From Dermacentor variabilis (lineage: Eukaryota > Arthropoda > Arachnida > Ixodida > Ixodidae): a stretch of DNA of 64,000 nucleotides. Positions 10,823 to 21,102 of this stretch are shown one piece after another; position 1 is the stretch's first letter; every line of letters begins with the position of its first letter. Location: contig NC_134573.1 in the NCBI RefSeq assembly GCF_050947875.1, positions 70,867,315 to 70,931,314 of the forward strand. Direction: 5' to 3'. The notes under the pieces are model-generated. The model did not search any database and had not been told where the DNA came from. It worked only from the letters and a program-made list of their open reading frames with translations. The translations under genes and the position numbers were made by a program.

Positions 10823-10973
10823 ATACCGGTTGCACACAGGCTTTAGATCGCGATCGAGCGCGATCAAATTTCTCGATCACGATCGGTTCTACGCAGATTA
10901 CGCAGTACAGGCAATCGTGATCACAAAATCCGATCCCGATCGGGCTCGATCGCGATTGAAACTGCTCCGGTAT
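10823..10973. repeat. Imperfect palindrome rich in CGATCG words (about 150 bp)
   Basis: The left side from TATACCGG and the right side ending CCGGTAT are imperfect inverse copies. Both contain ATCGCGATCGAGC and TGATCACGAT-type blocks, and the centre lies near 10898. It resembles a foldback or hairpin MITE. It lies within the open frame 10302-11351, which argues that this frame is not a real gene. Confidence 0.6.
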
Positions 10974-11436
10974 GACGCGCGTATAAAATTCCGAGCACTC
11001 ACATGTTGCGTTGGGCATGACGATCCAGGAGCACCTCGTCATGTGCTTGTTCTTGTGGCGGTTGTGTTTCGCCTGCCACCAAAGCGCACGTCGAGCCCCA
11101 ATGCAGGCGATCAGTGCTTCGTTGTTGATCGCCTCCGTAGCCTCTGTGCGCTAGCGACACGAAACCAGCAGCTACTCCTGACGTCTCCGTACGATTATGA
11201 AACTTCAACAACCTTTCCGAACCACCGGAAGTGTACGTGCGGCCCAAGTGAGGTCGGTGCACAAGCTTCCACTTCCGCCGCGTACGCTCAAAATCACGCC
11301 CAAGATAAAGACCTCCTTGACGCGCGCGATTCCTGCGCGTCTGGCCTCTAGACGCGTAGGGCAGGCGCGCACGGCCTCGCAGACACGTGAGGCGTAGCCA
11401 GGCGCGCACGATTAACCGCGTGTGGTTGGGCCTTAA

Positions 11437-14400
11437 CTGTCAATGGAATGATATTATGTCAAAAAGAACAATTGTGACGATGGATGTGGCCGGTCCATTC
11501 TTCTGTGTAAAATGACAGCTGCCTCGTTATGTAAACGTTTCTGTTCATCGCATCTGGTCTGGTTCTGCCTGTATTTATCCATAGGCCATGATCCTATGTA
11601 TATGTGATAAGAATAGCGCCATTGTCCCCACTACGGTTCTTTTCCCCCTTTGCGTGCGCATTGATTTTGTGGCAATATAAGATATGAAAAATTTGCAAGT
11701 GGGCTCAGAAACGCACTTGTCAGTTTCAACAGTGTTGCAATGGAGAGGCTGGCCTCCTTAGTCAGGACGAGTTAAATTGTGCAAGGAATATTGCTTACGG
11801 ATTTTTGCATGTATCACCTATTGTGTAATTAAGAACTGCAAGTTCTCTCTCAATGATCAAGAAGTAAAGGCGAGGAGCAACCACGGAAGGTCAGCCAACA
11901 CACAAAAGGATGCTCGGACAAGGTAACAATTGAAAACGATAGATTCTTGCACGCTATGTTGCCCAAAGGACGGCCTTATTTCTCTTTGGGCGGCCGTATT
12001 TCTATCAGTTTCGCAAAGCGCAATAATGGAGTACACGGGGATCGCTGTCAGGTCGTTATACTACAAGCAGTGCGGCGGGCGTAGTCGCTCCTTTCTTAAG
12101 TACTGCTTTGTTTTGACGGAAAAGAAGCCAGAATTTATCTGCGCCACACAGTCAGCCACAAAAGTTCACGGGACACTAATGCTGAATTCCTGCAAAGTCA
12201 GGGCGAACAGCATTTTATTCGAATTTTCAAACCGTAGTAGTTTGTATGACCTACACAACGCTTTGTCATGAACGTCATGTCCCGTATATTTTGTGAGCCA
12301 CTGTATTTGCTTGCCTCACTTCAATTCAATTCGAGTACACTCAGCAAATTGAGCACTCCTCTGCTGCCGAGAAAGCTGGTCGGACGTCGTGCATTGCAGT
12401 CCTCTCACATTTTCGGTCAAATATATTGACGGACAAGGAAAACTACTGTCTTTCCCTGCTAACATTAGCCAAGCCGTTGAACGAAACAAACAAGCAAAGG
12501 TTTAAAAAAGGCGGTGCAAAACACAGTTATAAAACCTACTGCGTTCGATCGTAAGAGGTGCAAAGACCAAACACTGCAGGTGTTGACATCGTATCTGGCG
12601 CCATGTTTTTTAAATCTTTATTTTTTCATTAAACAGCTTGGCTAACATTAGCTTTGACACCCTATATAATGACCAGCCGCTCCAGCCTTCGGCGACCCTT
12701 AAGAAAACTACAGACAATCTACATAATATTGCGAAAACGCGCGGTGGATAGAAATTTATTTCAGATGAATATTCATTGTGGAAATATACTGTGCCCTGAC
12801 ACATGCACACAAGAAGAGAACAGCGCTACGGAAATTCGCGAGACTTCTACTTCCATCTCTTAAAGACGTCAAATATATCTTTGTCAGATTGGCTGCCAAC
12901 AGTCCGGTGTTCCATATCGTAAGTATGATGGTGGTGTTAGAAGAATTAGCGTGGATTTCCCTTTGTACTGCTTGCATACCAGATAGTGCCTGCTTTGAGG
13001 AAGCTGCACAAAAGGCAGAATAATAAACAATAAAGCCACATTTTGCGTTAACTTTGTTATTTATTCGCATAAATCGATGAACAAATCTAGGCCTAAGAAG
13101 CCGAGAACATTAAGTACGTATGTGCGCCTTGCAAAAATACGCCTAACGTCCTCTCCTCTCACATTTCTTTCTTTGCATGTTCCGCTGATTTGTTCACTGT
13201 AACACCTTAATTTTGTGAGGTTGTTTTTTCAAATCCCCATCTTTGTTGCCTTAATTGAGTACTGAAACCGAAATTATTGATCTGGCCTTTGCTGCTGTAA
13301 TCAGTAGCTAATGACCAAGTAATCGCGCCACGGAACCTGGTTTGCTTCAGCGCGCGAGAGTTAATTGGTTAATTTGGTCCCTTATTTGGAGCAGAAGTTT
13401 CCAAATTCCGAGGGCAACAATGTGAATAGCAACAAGAGGGGCGTAAATTTATCGGCGGTTTCGTAGCGGACCTGGCCACGTGAACAAACAAAACTGTGAG
13501 GCGCACGCCGGTGAGCGAGTTTCCTTCTTAATAGTTATTTTTCTCCATCTACGTACACGGGTGCCGTTCTATGGCCTCGTCATCCCGTTGGTCAGCCTTA
13601 TTTTGTCGTCCAGCGGTGACGATTTTCGGCAGGCAGGAGTCGCCGCCATACTAAACGTGGCCAATCACTTTCAGTCGCAGTTATCTTCAAACCAACTGGT
13701 ACTCTCACGTGGCAACCTTGCCGGAACGGCTCCTTTGCTTTCAGCAACTACCGATAGGCGGTGACACAAGTCCATGCTAGCGCCACCTTGGGGACAGCTG
13801 GCGCCCTCATACGCCAAGGCAAGTTCTAATGATTTTTCTTAATAGCCAGCCAAATAAGAGCGCCAAGTGGTGTACTGAACCACCTGGACAATAACATCCA
13901 ATTTGCCATCAATTTGTCAGCAAGGACAAAGCAGAAGTAAACGTAAAACTACTTTTTAACTACGCTCTTCAGGGATAAACGGAAGAGTACGACAGCGTTT
14001 CGCCACGAGTGAAAGCTGAGGAAGCGTGGCAGAGCGCATGCATAACGGCGGAGCACCGTAGTGACTCTAGACCCGGTCCCGTAACGAGCAAGACGCAAGC
14101 TTGGTCTGCTGGTGCGTAGTAGGCTAAATTACAACAAAATAGTCGTGACGTAACGCCGTTGTTGTTTACGCCTCACACATTTATAAGACGACCTTCGTTG
14201 AAGTCAATGTCACGGGATGCTACACATTGCGGTTAACTGCCTGCACGTACTTCAAAATTGAATTTAAATATGTTTCAAGCTGAACTCATCATTGATATTC
14301 GTAGATGTGTGGGCGTCCAACGAAATTGATCTCGCAAGTTGTTTCGACTTACAAATTCTGTGTAAGTTCTCCTTACGCAGGATGCCGACTTCTAACTTCG

Positions 14401-14826
14401 TTCACTGGATCCGTTTACCTTCACGCATGCATGTTTATGTTTATAACAAGGTAACAAATATTCCGGACACTAGAGAGACGACAAACATCCATAACTGAAA
14501 TATACCTGCAATCACGTGAGATCGTGTACAATAGCAAATATTTCTAATCATCGGACACATGTGGTATCCACGCACCTGGCAGGTTAAATGCCTCGCATGC
14601 AGGACTTGATTTCCTGCAAAACACATAAAAAGAAACGTAAATTTGAGCGACATCCCACAGCTATCCAATGTGCACTGGTATACCTGCGTGGGATTAAATC
14701 AAAATCAGAACAAATCGCACAATTCACAGCGCACGCTAAGAGCACGGACACAAGTTTAACAGATTCCTGCAGACTTCTGCCTGTGTGGAACCCAAACAAA
14801 AGCTTACACATCAGGAGAGACATGGG
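11437..14826. other. 3.4-kb stretch without an assignable gene
   Basis: Several short open frames occur (for example 11930-12271 + and 13480-13764 +), but none shows a domain, codon pattern or splice context I can support. No long repeat or terminal inverted repeat was noticed. It is probably ordinary intergenic or old repeat DNA. Confidence 0.4.
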
Positions 14827-14864
14827 GCTTGTTTGCTTGCTTGTTTGTTACTCAATTGTGGCCC

Positions 14865-16064
14865 TTCCCCACTACGGGGATTGGCCAAGAAGCCGGTGGT
14901 TAAAGGTTAGAAGTTATAGGGAAGGGGAGAAAGAAAAACTTGAACGTGAAATTAAATTGGGATGAACTATAACCGTTCATGTTAAATATAAAATAGATTT
15001 ACGTGGCAGATATGGAAATATTTTTTTGTAGTTATATATAAACAGTAAATTTTGGATTTCTTTTTGCGTGGTATTAGAATAATTTCGAAGACACAATCGG
15101 GAATATAATGATTATCCAATTTTTGACTTCAAGAATTAACATGGCAGCCTTCTTGTATCACAGATATAGTCGCAAATGCCTACGTAGATGTTCCTGTGGC
15201 TAAAGCCCAATGAAAAAGCCCCGAAGGGGAGGACATTTTGAGTAGTTAAAGAAATACCCAATTTTCGGAATAAAACTTCTAATTTCTTCTTCTGATTCCT
15301 AAATCCACGGCATGCTACTAGAAAGTGATAAATGTTTTCGGGTTCCTGGCAGGTTGGACGCAGAAGGGACGGTGCTAGACCAGACCTCTATAGGTAAAAA
15401 TTTAATGGTGAGATGCGGCATCGTAAATTTGTTATGGATCGAGGTTTCAAATTTACGTGTGGGACACCATTTATTGTCCTATGAAAAGGGCAAATGGTTC
15501 AATTCTCTCATTTGGATTATGAATTTTGTAGCATGTTGGAAGAGAGAAAATTTTGTAAACCTAGCCGCAGTGACATAAGCCGAAGTAGACATAACGGACG
15601 TAGCTGGTCCATCAACACACATCTGCGCAAATGTGTCTGCCATTACGTTTAATAATATACCATGATAGGGGGGGGGGTGCTGGAACGCATCCCAACCACA
15701 CCAGGTTTACGTTTGAGGGGATTAATGATTAAAATGTATTGGCTACAGTACTGTTTGAAGATGAAGTGAATGATGTGCACACTAACAGTGAATCAGTCAC
15801 TATAACGGCTGTTGAATAATTTGAAGGAAGTTTTCGAAAAGCTATGACAACGGCTGATAGTTAAGCCGTTGGGTGTGAAATCCGAAAGGCGCAATGCATA
15901 TGACCAGGATAGTGACTCGGAGAAAATACCCACACCCACTTTGGCCTCATTCATTGACGCATCAGTCGCGATCATATCATCTATTCCCAGTTGCGTTAAA
16001 TGATCTTGTAGCATGCCATTCGAATATGTGGTGGGGAGGTGTTTGGCATTCGATGGACATATAT
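14865..16064 (-). pseudogene. LINE ORF2 C-terminal part: RNase H and Cys-rich end
   Basis: The minus strand gives the RNase H start (MIATDASMNEAKVGVGIF) near 15970. After a block of frame changes it gives the RNase H end (GILLNVMADTFAQMC) near 15640, then a terminal zinc-like motif (PTCQEPENIYHFLVACRGF) near 15340. That order is standard for RNase H-bearing LINEs. Stops appear in every part. Its upstream continuation lies beyond the Gypsy insertion, at 21103. Confidence 0.6.
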
Positions 16065-16198
16065 TGTTACGGTGAAGTGAAGGAAGAAGTTGAAATGGAC
16101 TAGAGGAAGACGAAGTCTGGCAGTTGCCTGAACGCCATATATACCATTAGTAAATATACGTTATTTTACATTCGTGGGCCTCCTTTCTTCCCGCAACA
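16065..16198 (+). repeat. 5' LTR of Gypsy element A (134 bp)
   Basis: It begins TGTTACGG and ends CGCAACA. The untranslated leader follows immediately, starting TTTTGGTGGAAGG, which is where the primer-binding site should be. The matching tRNA was not identified. Pairs with 20969-21102. Confidence 0.85.
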
Positions 16199-16264
16199 TT
16201 TTGGTGGAAGGTGTGGGGTACAACCACGGAACTTCGCAGCAGACGTCATCTACCTGCCGCCACA

Positions 16265-17458
16265 ATGGCAAATCAACCGACACAAGCGACGCCTCGGCAG
16301 CCCGTGCCAACGGTCATCCTCACTCATCCGCGGGACCCGGGGACATTTTGTGGCACGGACAATGCCGACATTGAGAACTGGCTTGCGATGTACGAGCGAG
16401 TGTGCGACAACAACAGGTGGGATCCAACAATGATCCTAGCAAACGTGATATTTTATCTGAGGAGAACTGCGAAGCAATGGTACGACACACATGAAGCTGA
16501 CCTGACGAGCTGGAATGTCTGCAAAGAAAAAATGCGAGACTTGTTTGGCAGACCTGTCGGTCATCAGCTGGCAGCAAAAAAAGAACTTGCGTGCCATGCT
16601 CAGACGTCCACAGAATGCTATGTCGTGCACATACAGGATGTGCTGGCCCTCTGTCGCAAGGCTGATGACAACGTGACCGAGGCAGACAAGCTTTGTCATA
16701 TATTGAAAGGTATTGCAGACGATGCCTTCAATCTCCTGATCTGTAAGGATTGTGCCACTGTGGATGCGATTATAAAGGAGTGCCGGTGCTTCGAACAAGC
16801 GAAGGGCCGCCGCGTCGCTCAAACTTTCGACCGACTGCCCAATACCGCCGCGACATCTTCTTGGGAAGACCCGCCGGGGTTCGTTCAGCCCACAGGACCG
16901 GAAGAAATAACGCGCATCGTTCGCCGAGAGCTTGAGGCCATGGCCCCGGCTCCAGTTCGTTCAGACTGTCGGGAAAGCGTACCCGATATCTCCCATGTAC
17001 AAGCAGTCGTTCGGGAGGGAATAGCAAGTTTGGGCATTTCATCTCTCTGCTCGGTCCGCCATACAAACACCTACAAAATTTCTCCGACCGCTCGCTCCCA
17101 GACGCAAAGCCTTCCGCCACTCCGTCGCAACCCAGCTGACTGGCGCACAGCGAATGATAAACCCATCTGTTTTAATTGTTCCGGTATTGGACACATCGCC
17201 CGTCATTGCCGCAACCACTGGTCGTCACCTCCTCGGTGGTCGTCTCCGAGTCACTACCACCATGTACCAGACAACCGTACTTTCTCGCCCTATACGCCCA
17301 CTAGGAACATCAACGCCGACAGTGCTCCACCAAGATCCAGCCGCTCCCCGTCTCCGCAAGTCGTAGGTCACGTTCGCCTCTCGTTCACCGCTCTTCGTCC
17401 CCTTCTGCTACCGGCCGCTTCGCTTCGAGAAACTGGGCGGTGCAGCTCCCGGAGGTGA
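16265..17458 (+). CDS. gag: Gag polyprotein of Gypsy element A
   Basis: Gag forms the intracellular particle and binds the element's RNA. ATG 16265 is the first in the open frame after the 5' LTR. Residues about 20-170 form the helical gag core (ENWLAMYERVCDNNRWDP, then AKQWYDTHEADL). A single CCHC zinc knuckle, CFNCSGIGHIARHC, lies at about residue 303. The end is Ser/Arg/Pro-rich. The last 30 or so residues are probably out of frame: the neighbouring frame continues the basic Ser-Arg stretch into pol, which suggests a frameshift near 17360. Otherwise gag is the best preserved part of this copy. Confidence 0.8.
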   Translation: MANQPTQATPRQPVPTVILTHPRDPGTFCGTDNADIENWLAMYERVCDNNRWDPTMILANVIFYLRRTAKQWYDTHEADLTSWNVCKEKMRDLFGRPVGHQLAAKKELACHAQTSTECYVVHIQDVLALCRKADDNVTEADKLCHILKGIADDAFNLLICKDCATVDAIIKECRCFEQAKGRRVAQTFDRLPNTAATSSWEDPPGFVQPTGPEEITRIVRRELEAMAPAPVRSDCRESVPDISHVQAVVREGIASLGISSLCSVRHTNTYKISPTARSQTQSLPPLRRNPADWRTANDKPICFNCSGIGHIARHCRNHWSSPPRWSSPSHYHHVPDNRTFSPYTPTRNINADSAPPRSSRSPSPQVVGHVRLSFTALRPLLLPAASLRETGRCSSRR

Positions 17459-17492
17459 AGCTGCAACTCCGGCCCGGCCCAGAAATCCTCTG

Positions 17493-20400
17493 TTGACCCT
17501 GCCTACATGTGGAAACCTACTGGACATTGAAGTTGATGGCGTTTCTGTTCGATCTCTCGTAAATACAGGAGCGCAGCTTTCAGTTATGAGCGCTGCTCTC
17601 CGCCAGAGGCTCAAAAAGGTTCTGACACCCGGCGTGCCGTGCACTGTGCGAGTCGCCGATGGGAGTACTTCACCTGTCCTTGGAATGTGCACAGCACGTG
17701 TGACCATTGGGGGCCATTATACCGTTGTTTTACTTATCGTCCTTCAACACTGTCCACACGACCTAATTCTCGGCCTCGACTTCCTTTCGAAACACTCTGG
17801 CCAAATTGACTGCTCCGCAGGTGTTGTACAGTTGGATATGCCGCTTCCTGCTGACGCAACCACTTGTGCTTCACACCGCTTATGTTCTGCTGAATTTGCA
17901 AGGCCGTCTCCACAGGCGGCTACAAATGTGCTCCTGACGCCCTGTCCTCCCGTACCTGATGGCGAGTACGTCGTGTCGCCGCTTACTGACGTGGTTTTGT
18001 CGCGTAATATTGCCCTACCGAGCACCTTAATCCGGATCCGCGAAAACTGCGCTCGCGTGCCGATCCTCAATTTTGGATTTTCGTCGCACGTGCTGCCACA
18101 CGGTATCGCCATAGCGCATATCACTCCTTTGGAAGAATATCAGATTTCTTTTTTGACCTCTGAACCCTTCCTCAGTACGAACGGACTTTTGTCACCCACT
18201 CCTTCGTACTCGACGCCTGCGGACGATGTTTCTAAGATGATCGCCCCTGACCTTCCTTCCGAGCAAACAACAGCTCTTCGTCACCTCCTGTCATCTTATC
18301 GGGAGATCTTTGATTTGGACGACCGTCCACTTGGCCAGGCATCTGTTGTCACGCATCGCATCAACACCGGTGACGCCAGCCCTAATCATAGGCGGCCATA
18401 TCGTGCCTCCGCAACAGAAATGGCCATCATACAGAAAGAGGTAGACAGGATGATGGACAAGGACCGCATTGAACCTTCCAATAGCCCGTGGGCATCACCA
18501 GTTGTTTTAGTAAAGAAAAAAGACAACTCGTGGCGCTTCTGCATTGACTACCGTCACCTCAACCGGATAACAAAGAAGGATGTTTATCCTCTGCCTCGCA
18601 TTGATGACGCTCTTGACTGCCTTCACGGATCCCAATGCTTTTCATCAATTGACCTCCGCTCCGGCTATTGGCAGATTAGCGTCGATGAGATGGACCGCGA
18701 GAAACACAGGACGCCACACCAGGACGGTCTGTACCAATTTAAAGCCATGCCCTTTGGATTGTGCAATGCACCAGCTACATTCGAGCGCATGATGGACTCT
18801 CTTTCGCGGCTTGAAGTGGTCTACATGCCTGGGTTACCTCGACGATGTGATTATGTTTTCGCCGAACTTTGAGAGCCACCTCCGGCGCCTCACAACCATG
18901 CTCTCCGTGTTTCGCAGGGCTGGCCTTCAGCTAAACTCCTCCAAGTGCCATTTCGGTCGCCGTGAAATTAACATGCTTGGCCATCTCGTAAACGCCGCCG
19001 GAATCGAACCTGATCCACAGATAGTTCACGCCGTACTAAATTTTCCTGTACCTTGTTCAACAAACGATGTCCGTAGTTTTCTGGGCTTATGCTCTTATTT
19101 TCGGCAATTTGTGAAAAATTTTGCGGACATCGCTCACCCTCTCACTGACCTTCTTAAGAAAGACGCCTCTTTCTCTTGGGGACCACTACAGGTGAAAGCC
19201 TTCTCTACCCTGATTGAGTGCCTTACAACTTCCCCGATTCTCTCACACTTTGACCCTTCCGCGCCCACTGAAGTACGAACTGATGCGAGTGGTCATGACA
19301 TCGGCGCTGTCCTCGCTCAGCGTCAACAGGGCCAAAACCGTGCCATCGCTTACGCTAGCCGCCTTCTTTCCACGCCCGAGCGAAATTACTCCATTACTGA
19401 GAGAGAATGTCTCGCGCTCGTATGGGCGGTCGCGAAATTTCGACCGCTGCGTCGTAGCCGATCACCACGCCCTCTGCTGGCTCTTCTCTTTGAAAGACCC
19501 AACTGGACGACTTGCACGTTGGGCATTGCGTCTACAAGAATACACATTTTCTATTATGTATAAGTCAGGGCGCCTGCATTAAGACGCTGACTGCCTGTCC
19601 CGCAATCCCGTGGATCAAACGGACGATACCGATGCAGACTAAGACATCAGTGTTCTGTCCCTCTCCGGCTTCCTCCATATTGGCGACGAGCAGTGCAAGG
19701 ATTGTGTACATCGAACACTTATGGAACGCTTAAGCTCCTCGCCCAATGACCCGTCCCTTAGTATGTTCACCTTGCACGGTGGAATTTTATACCGTCGCAG
19801 CGTTCCTCCTGAAGGCCCGGAGCCCCTCCTAGTCGTCCCCAAGCACCTTCGACTCGCCGTGTTCCAGCAACTTCACGACACTCCTACTGCGGGACATCTG
19901 GGCATCACTCGTACTTACGACCACCTGCGGCTCCGCTTCTTCTGGCCCGGCATTTATCGCTCTGTGCGCCGTTATGTCGCTTCTTGCGACCCGTGTCCGC
20001 ACTGGAAGACGCCTGCTATGCCTCCCGCTGGTTTGCTTCAACCAATTGATATACCTACAGAGCCCTTCTTCCGTGTGGGCATCGATCTCCTTCGCCCCTT
20101 TCCAATTTCCATCAAATGAAACAAATGGATTGGTGTAGAAACCGATTATTCCACGAGATATGCCATCGCACGAGCGCTGCCAACCAGCTGCGCTACAGAT
20201 GTCGCCGACTTCTTAGCAAAAGACGTCATCCTGCACCACGGCGCCCCTCGCCAGTTGCTGACGGATCGCAGCCGCTACTTTCTATCGAAGGTCGTCGATG
20301 ATCTGCTCCGCTCCTGTTCTACAGAACACCAGATTGCTACCGCATACCACCCTCAAACGAACGGCCTCACCAGCGACTCAACCCCACACTCACTGAAATG

Positions 20401-20931
20401 CTCAGCATGTACGTTTCCGACGATCACCGCGACTGGGACTTCGCTTTACCATACATCACTTTCGCATACAACTCGTCCCGTCACGACACTGCCGGATTTT
20501 CACCATTTTTTTTGTATGGCCGCGACCCCACCTTGCCCTTTGACACGTTGATACCTTCTCGAGTACAATCACCCATCACTGGTTACGCTCGCGATGCTAT
20601 TGACTTAGCCGCCCAGGCCCGAGATGTCGCCCCTCATCGCCTCACAGTCTCTCAAGCTTCTCTAAAGCGACGCTACGACCTTCGGTACCGAGACCACCGT
20701 TTTTCACCTGGTTCCCTTGTCCTCCTCTGGACGCCTTCACGTCGCGTAGGCTTGTCGGAAAAACTACTGTCCCAATATTCTCGTCCGTGCCAGATCTTAC
20801 GCCAACTGTCCGACGTGACATACGAGATCCCCCCAGTCGGTCAGCCTTCAGTGCCTCCCAACGTAACCAGCGATGTTGTTGACGTCACCACGCTCAAGCC
20901 CTATGTCCCCCAATTAAGTGAGCCTGTATAA
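17493..20931 (+). pseudogene. pol: Pol polyprotein of Gypsy element A: protease, RT, RNase H, integrase; broken
   Basis: Domains in order. The protease lies near 17530-17800, with NTGA where DTGA is expected. RT lies near 18360-19080 ([17 protein letters not shown] and YLDD). RNase H lies near 19260-19560 ([16 protein letters not shown]). The integrase zinc region lies near 19860-20010, and its core follows with LLTDRSRYF and AYHPQTNGL. The C-terminal domain ends at 20931. Breaks: a frame change just before YLDD at about 18800, a short deletion with frame change near 19440-19450 in RNase H, an in-frame TAA at the start of DADCLSR near 19580, a stop after FPISIK at 20119, and a further frame change after NGL near 20370 that removes the expected catalytic Glu region. 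No active enzyme can come from this copy. Confidence 0.85.
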
Positions 20932-20968
20932 CTTGCACCGAGACGGAGCTACCCCACCGGGAGGATGA

Positions 20969-21102
20969 TGTTACGGTGAAGAGAAGGCAGAAGTTGAATT
21001 GGACTAGAGGAAGACGAAGTCTGGTAGTTGCCTGAACACCATACACACCATTAGTAAATATGCGTTATTTTACACTCGTGGGCCTGCTTTCTTCCCGCAA
21101 CA
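20969..21102 (+). repeat. 3' LTR of Gypsy element A (134 bp)
   Basis: Same length and termini as the 5' LTR. It is preceded by a weak purine stretch (CCGGGAGGATGA) that would serve as the polypurine tract. Followed by ACAT of the LINE target. Confidence 0.85.

Larger units (their letters stand above)
5703..11433. mobile_element. Candidate DNA transposon with 16-bp TIRs and TAA duplication, hosting other elements
   Basis: The left end begins AGGCCCAACCACACGC at 5703 and the right end finishes with its exact inverse at 11418-11433. TAA flanks both sides (5700-5702 and 11434-11436). Beyond the 16 perfect bases, both ends continue with related GC-rich words (GCTACGCGTG against GCTACGCCTC), so the terminal repeats are probably longer and imperfect. 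TAA duplications point to the PIF/Harbinger group, but no DDE nuclease is seen inside. The recognisable content is a THAP-domain exon at 6006, a 5'-truncated LINE, a Kolobok-like element and a quasi-palindrome. The 5.7-kb length is therefore inflated by insertions. It could be a Harbinger relative that lost its nuclease or a THAP-bearing family with the same target preference. Confidence 0.5.
16065..21102 (+). mobile_element. Gypsy LTR retrotransposon A, complete but decayed
   Basis: Two 134-bp LTRs (16065-16198 and 20969-21102), both TGTTACGG...CCCGCAACA, bound gag and pol in Gypsy order (gag, protease, RT, RNase H, integrase). By hand alignment the LTRs differ at about 10 of 134 positions, so the insertion is not recent. 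The four flanking bases are ATAT on the left and ACAT on the right, a duplication with one change. It lies in the RNase H part of the minus-strand LINE. Multiple frame breaks and an altered protease make it inactive. Confidence 0.85.

Noticed and set aside
10302..11351. 349-codon open frame on +
   Set aside because: It spans the quasi-palindrome and a small inverted repeat, has no recognisable domain, and competing frames on the minus strand are similarly open. GC-rich palindromic DNA produces such frames by chance.
12610..13070. Cluster of overlapping short frames on both strands
   Set aside because: No consistent coding strand, no domain and no splice signals that link them.
14588..14965. 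125-codon frame on +
   Set aside because: No domain, and it runs into the 3' tail of the minus-strand LINE.
16065..21102. Perfect target duplication for Gypsy A
   Set aside because: The flanking four bases are ATAT and ACAT. One mismatch is acceptable for an old insertion, but I do not claim an exact duplication.
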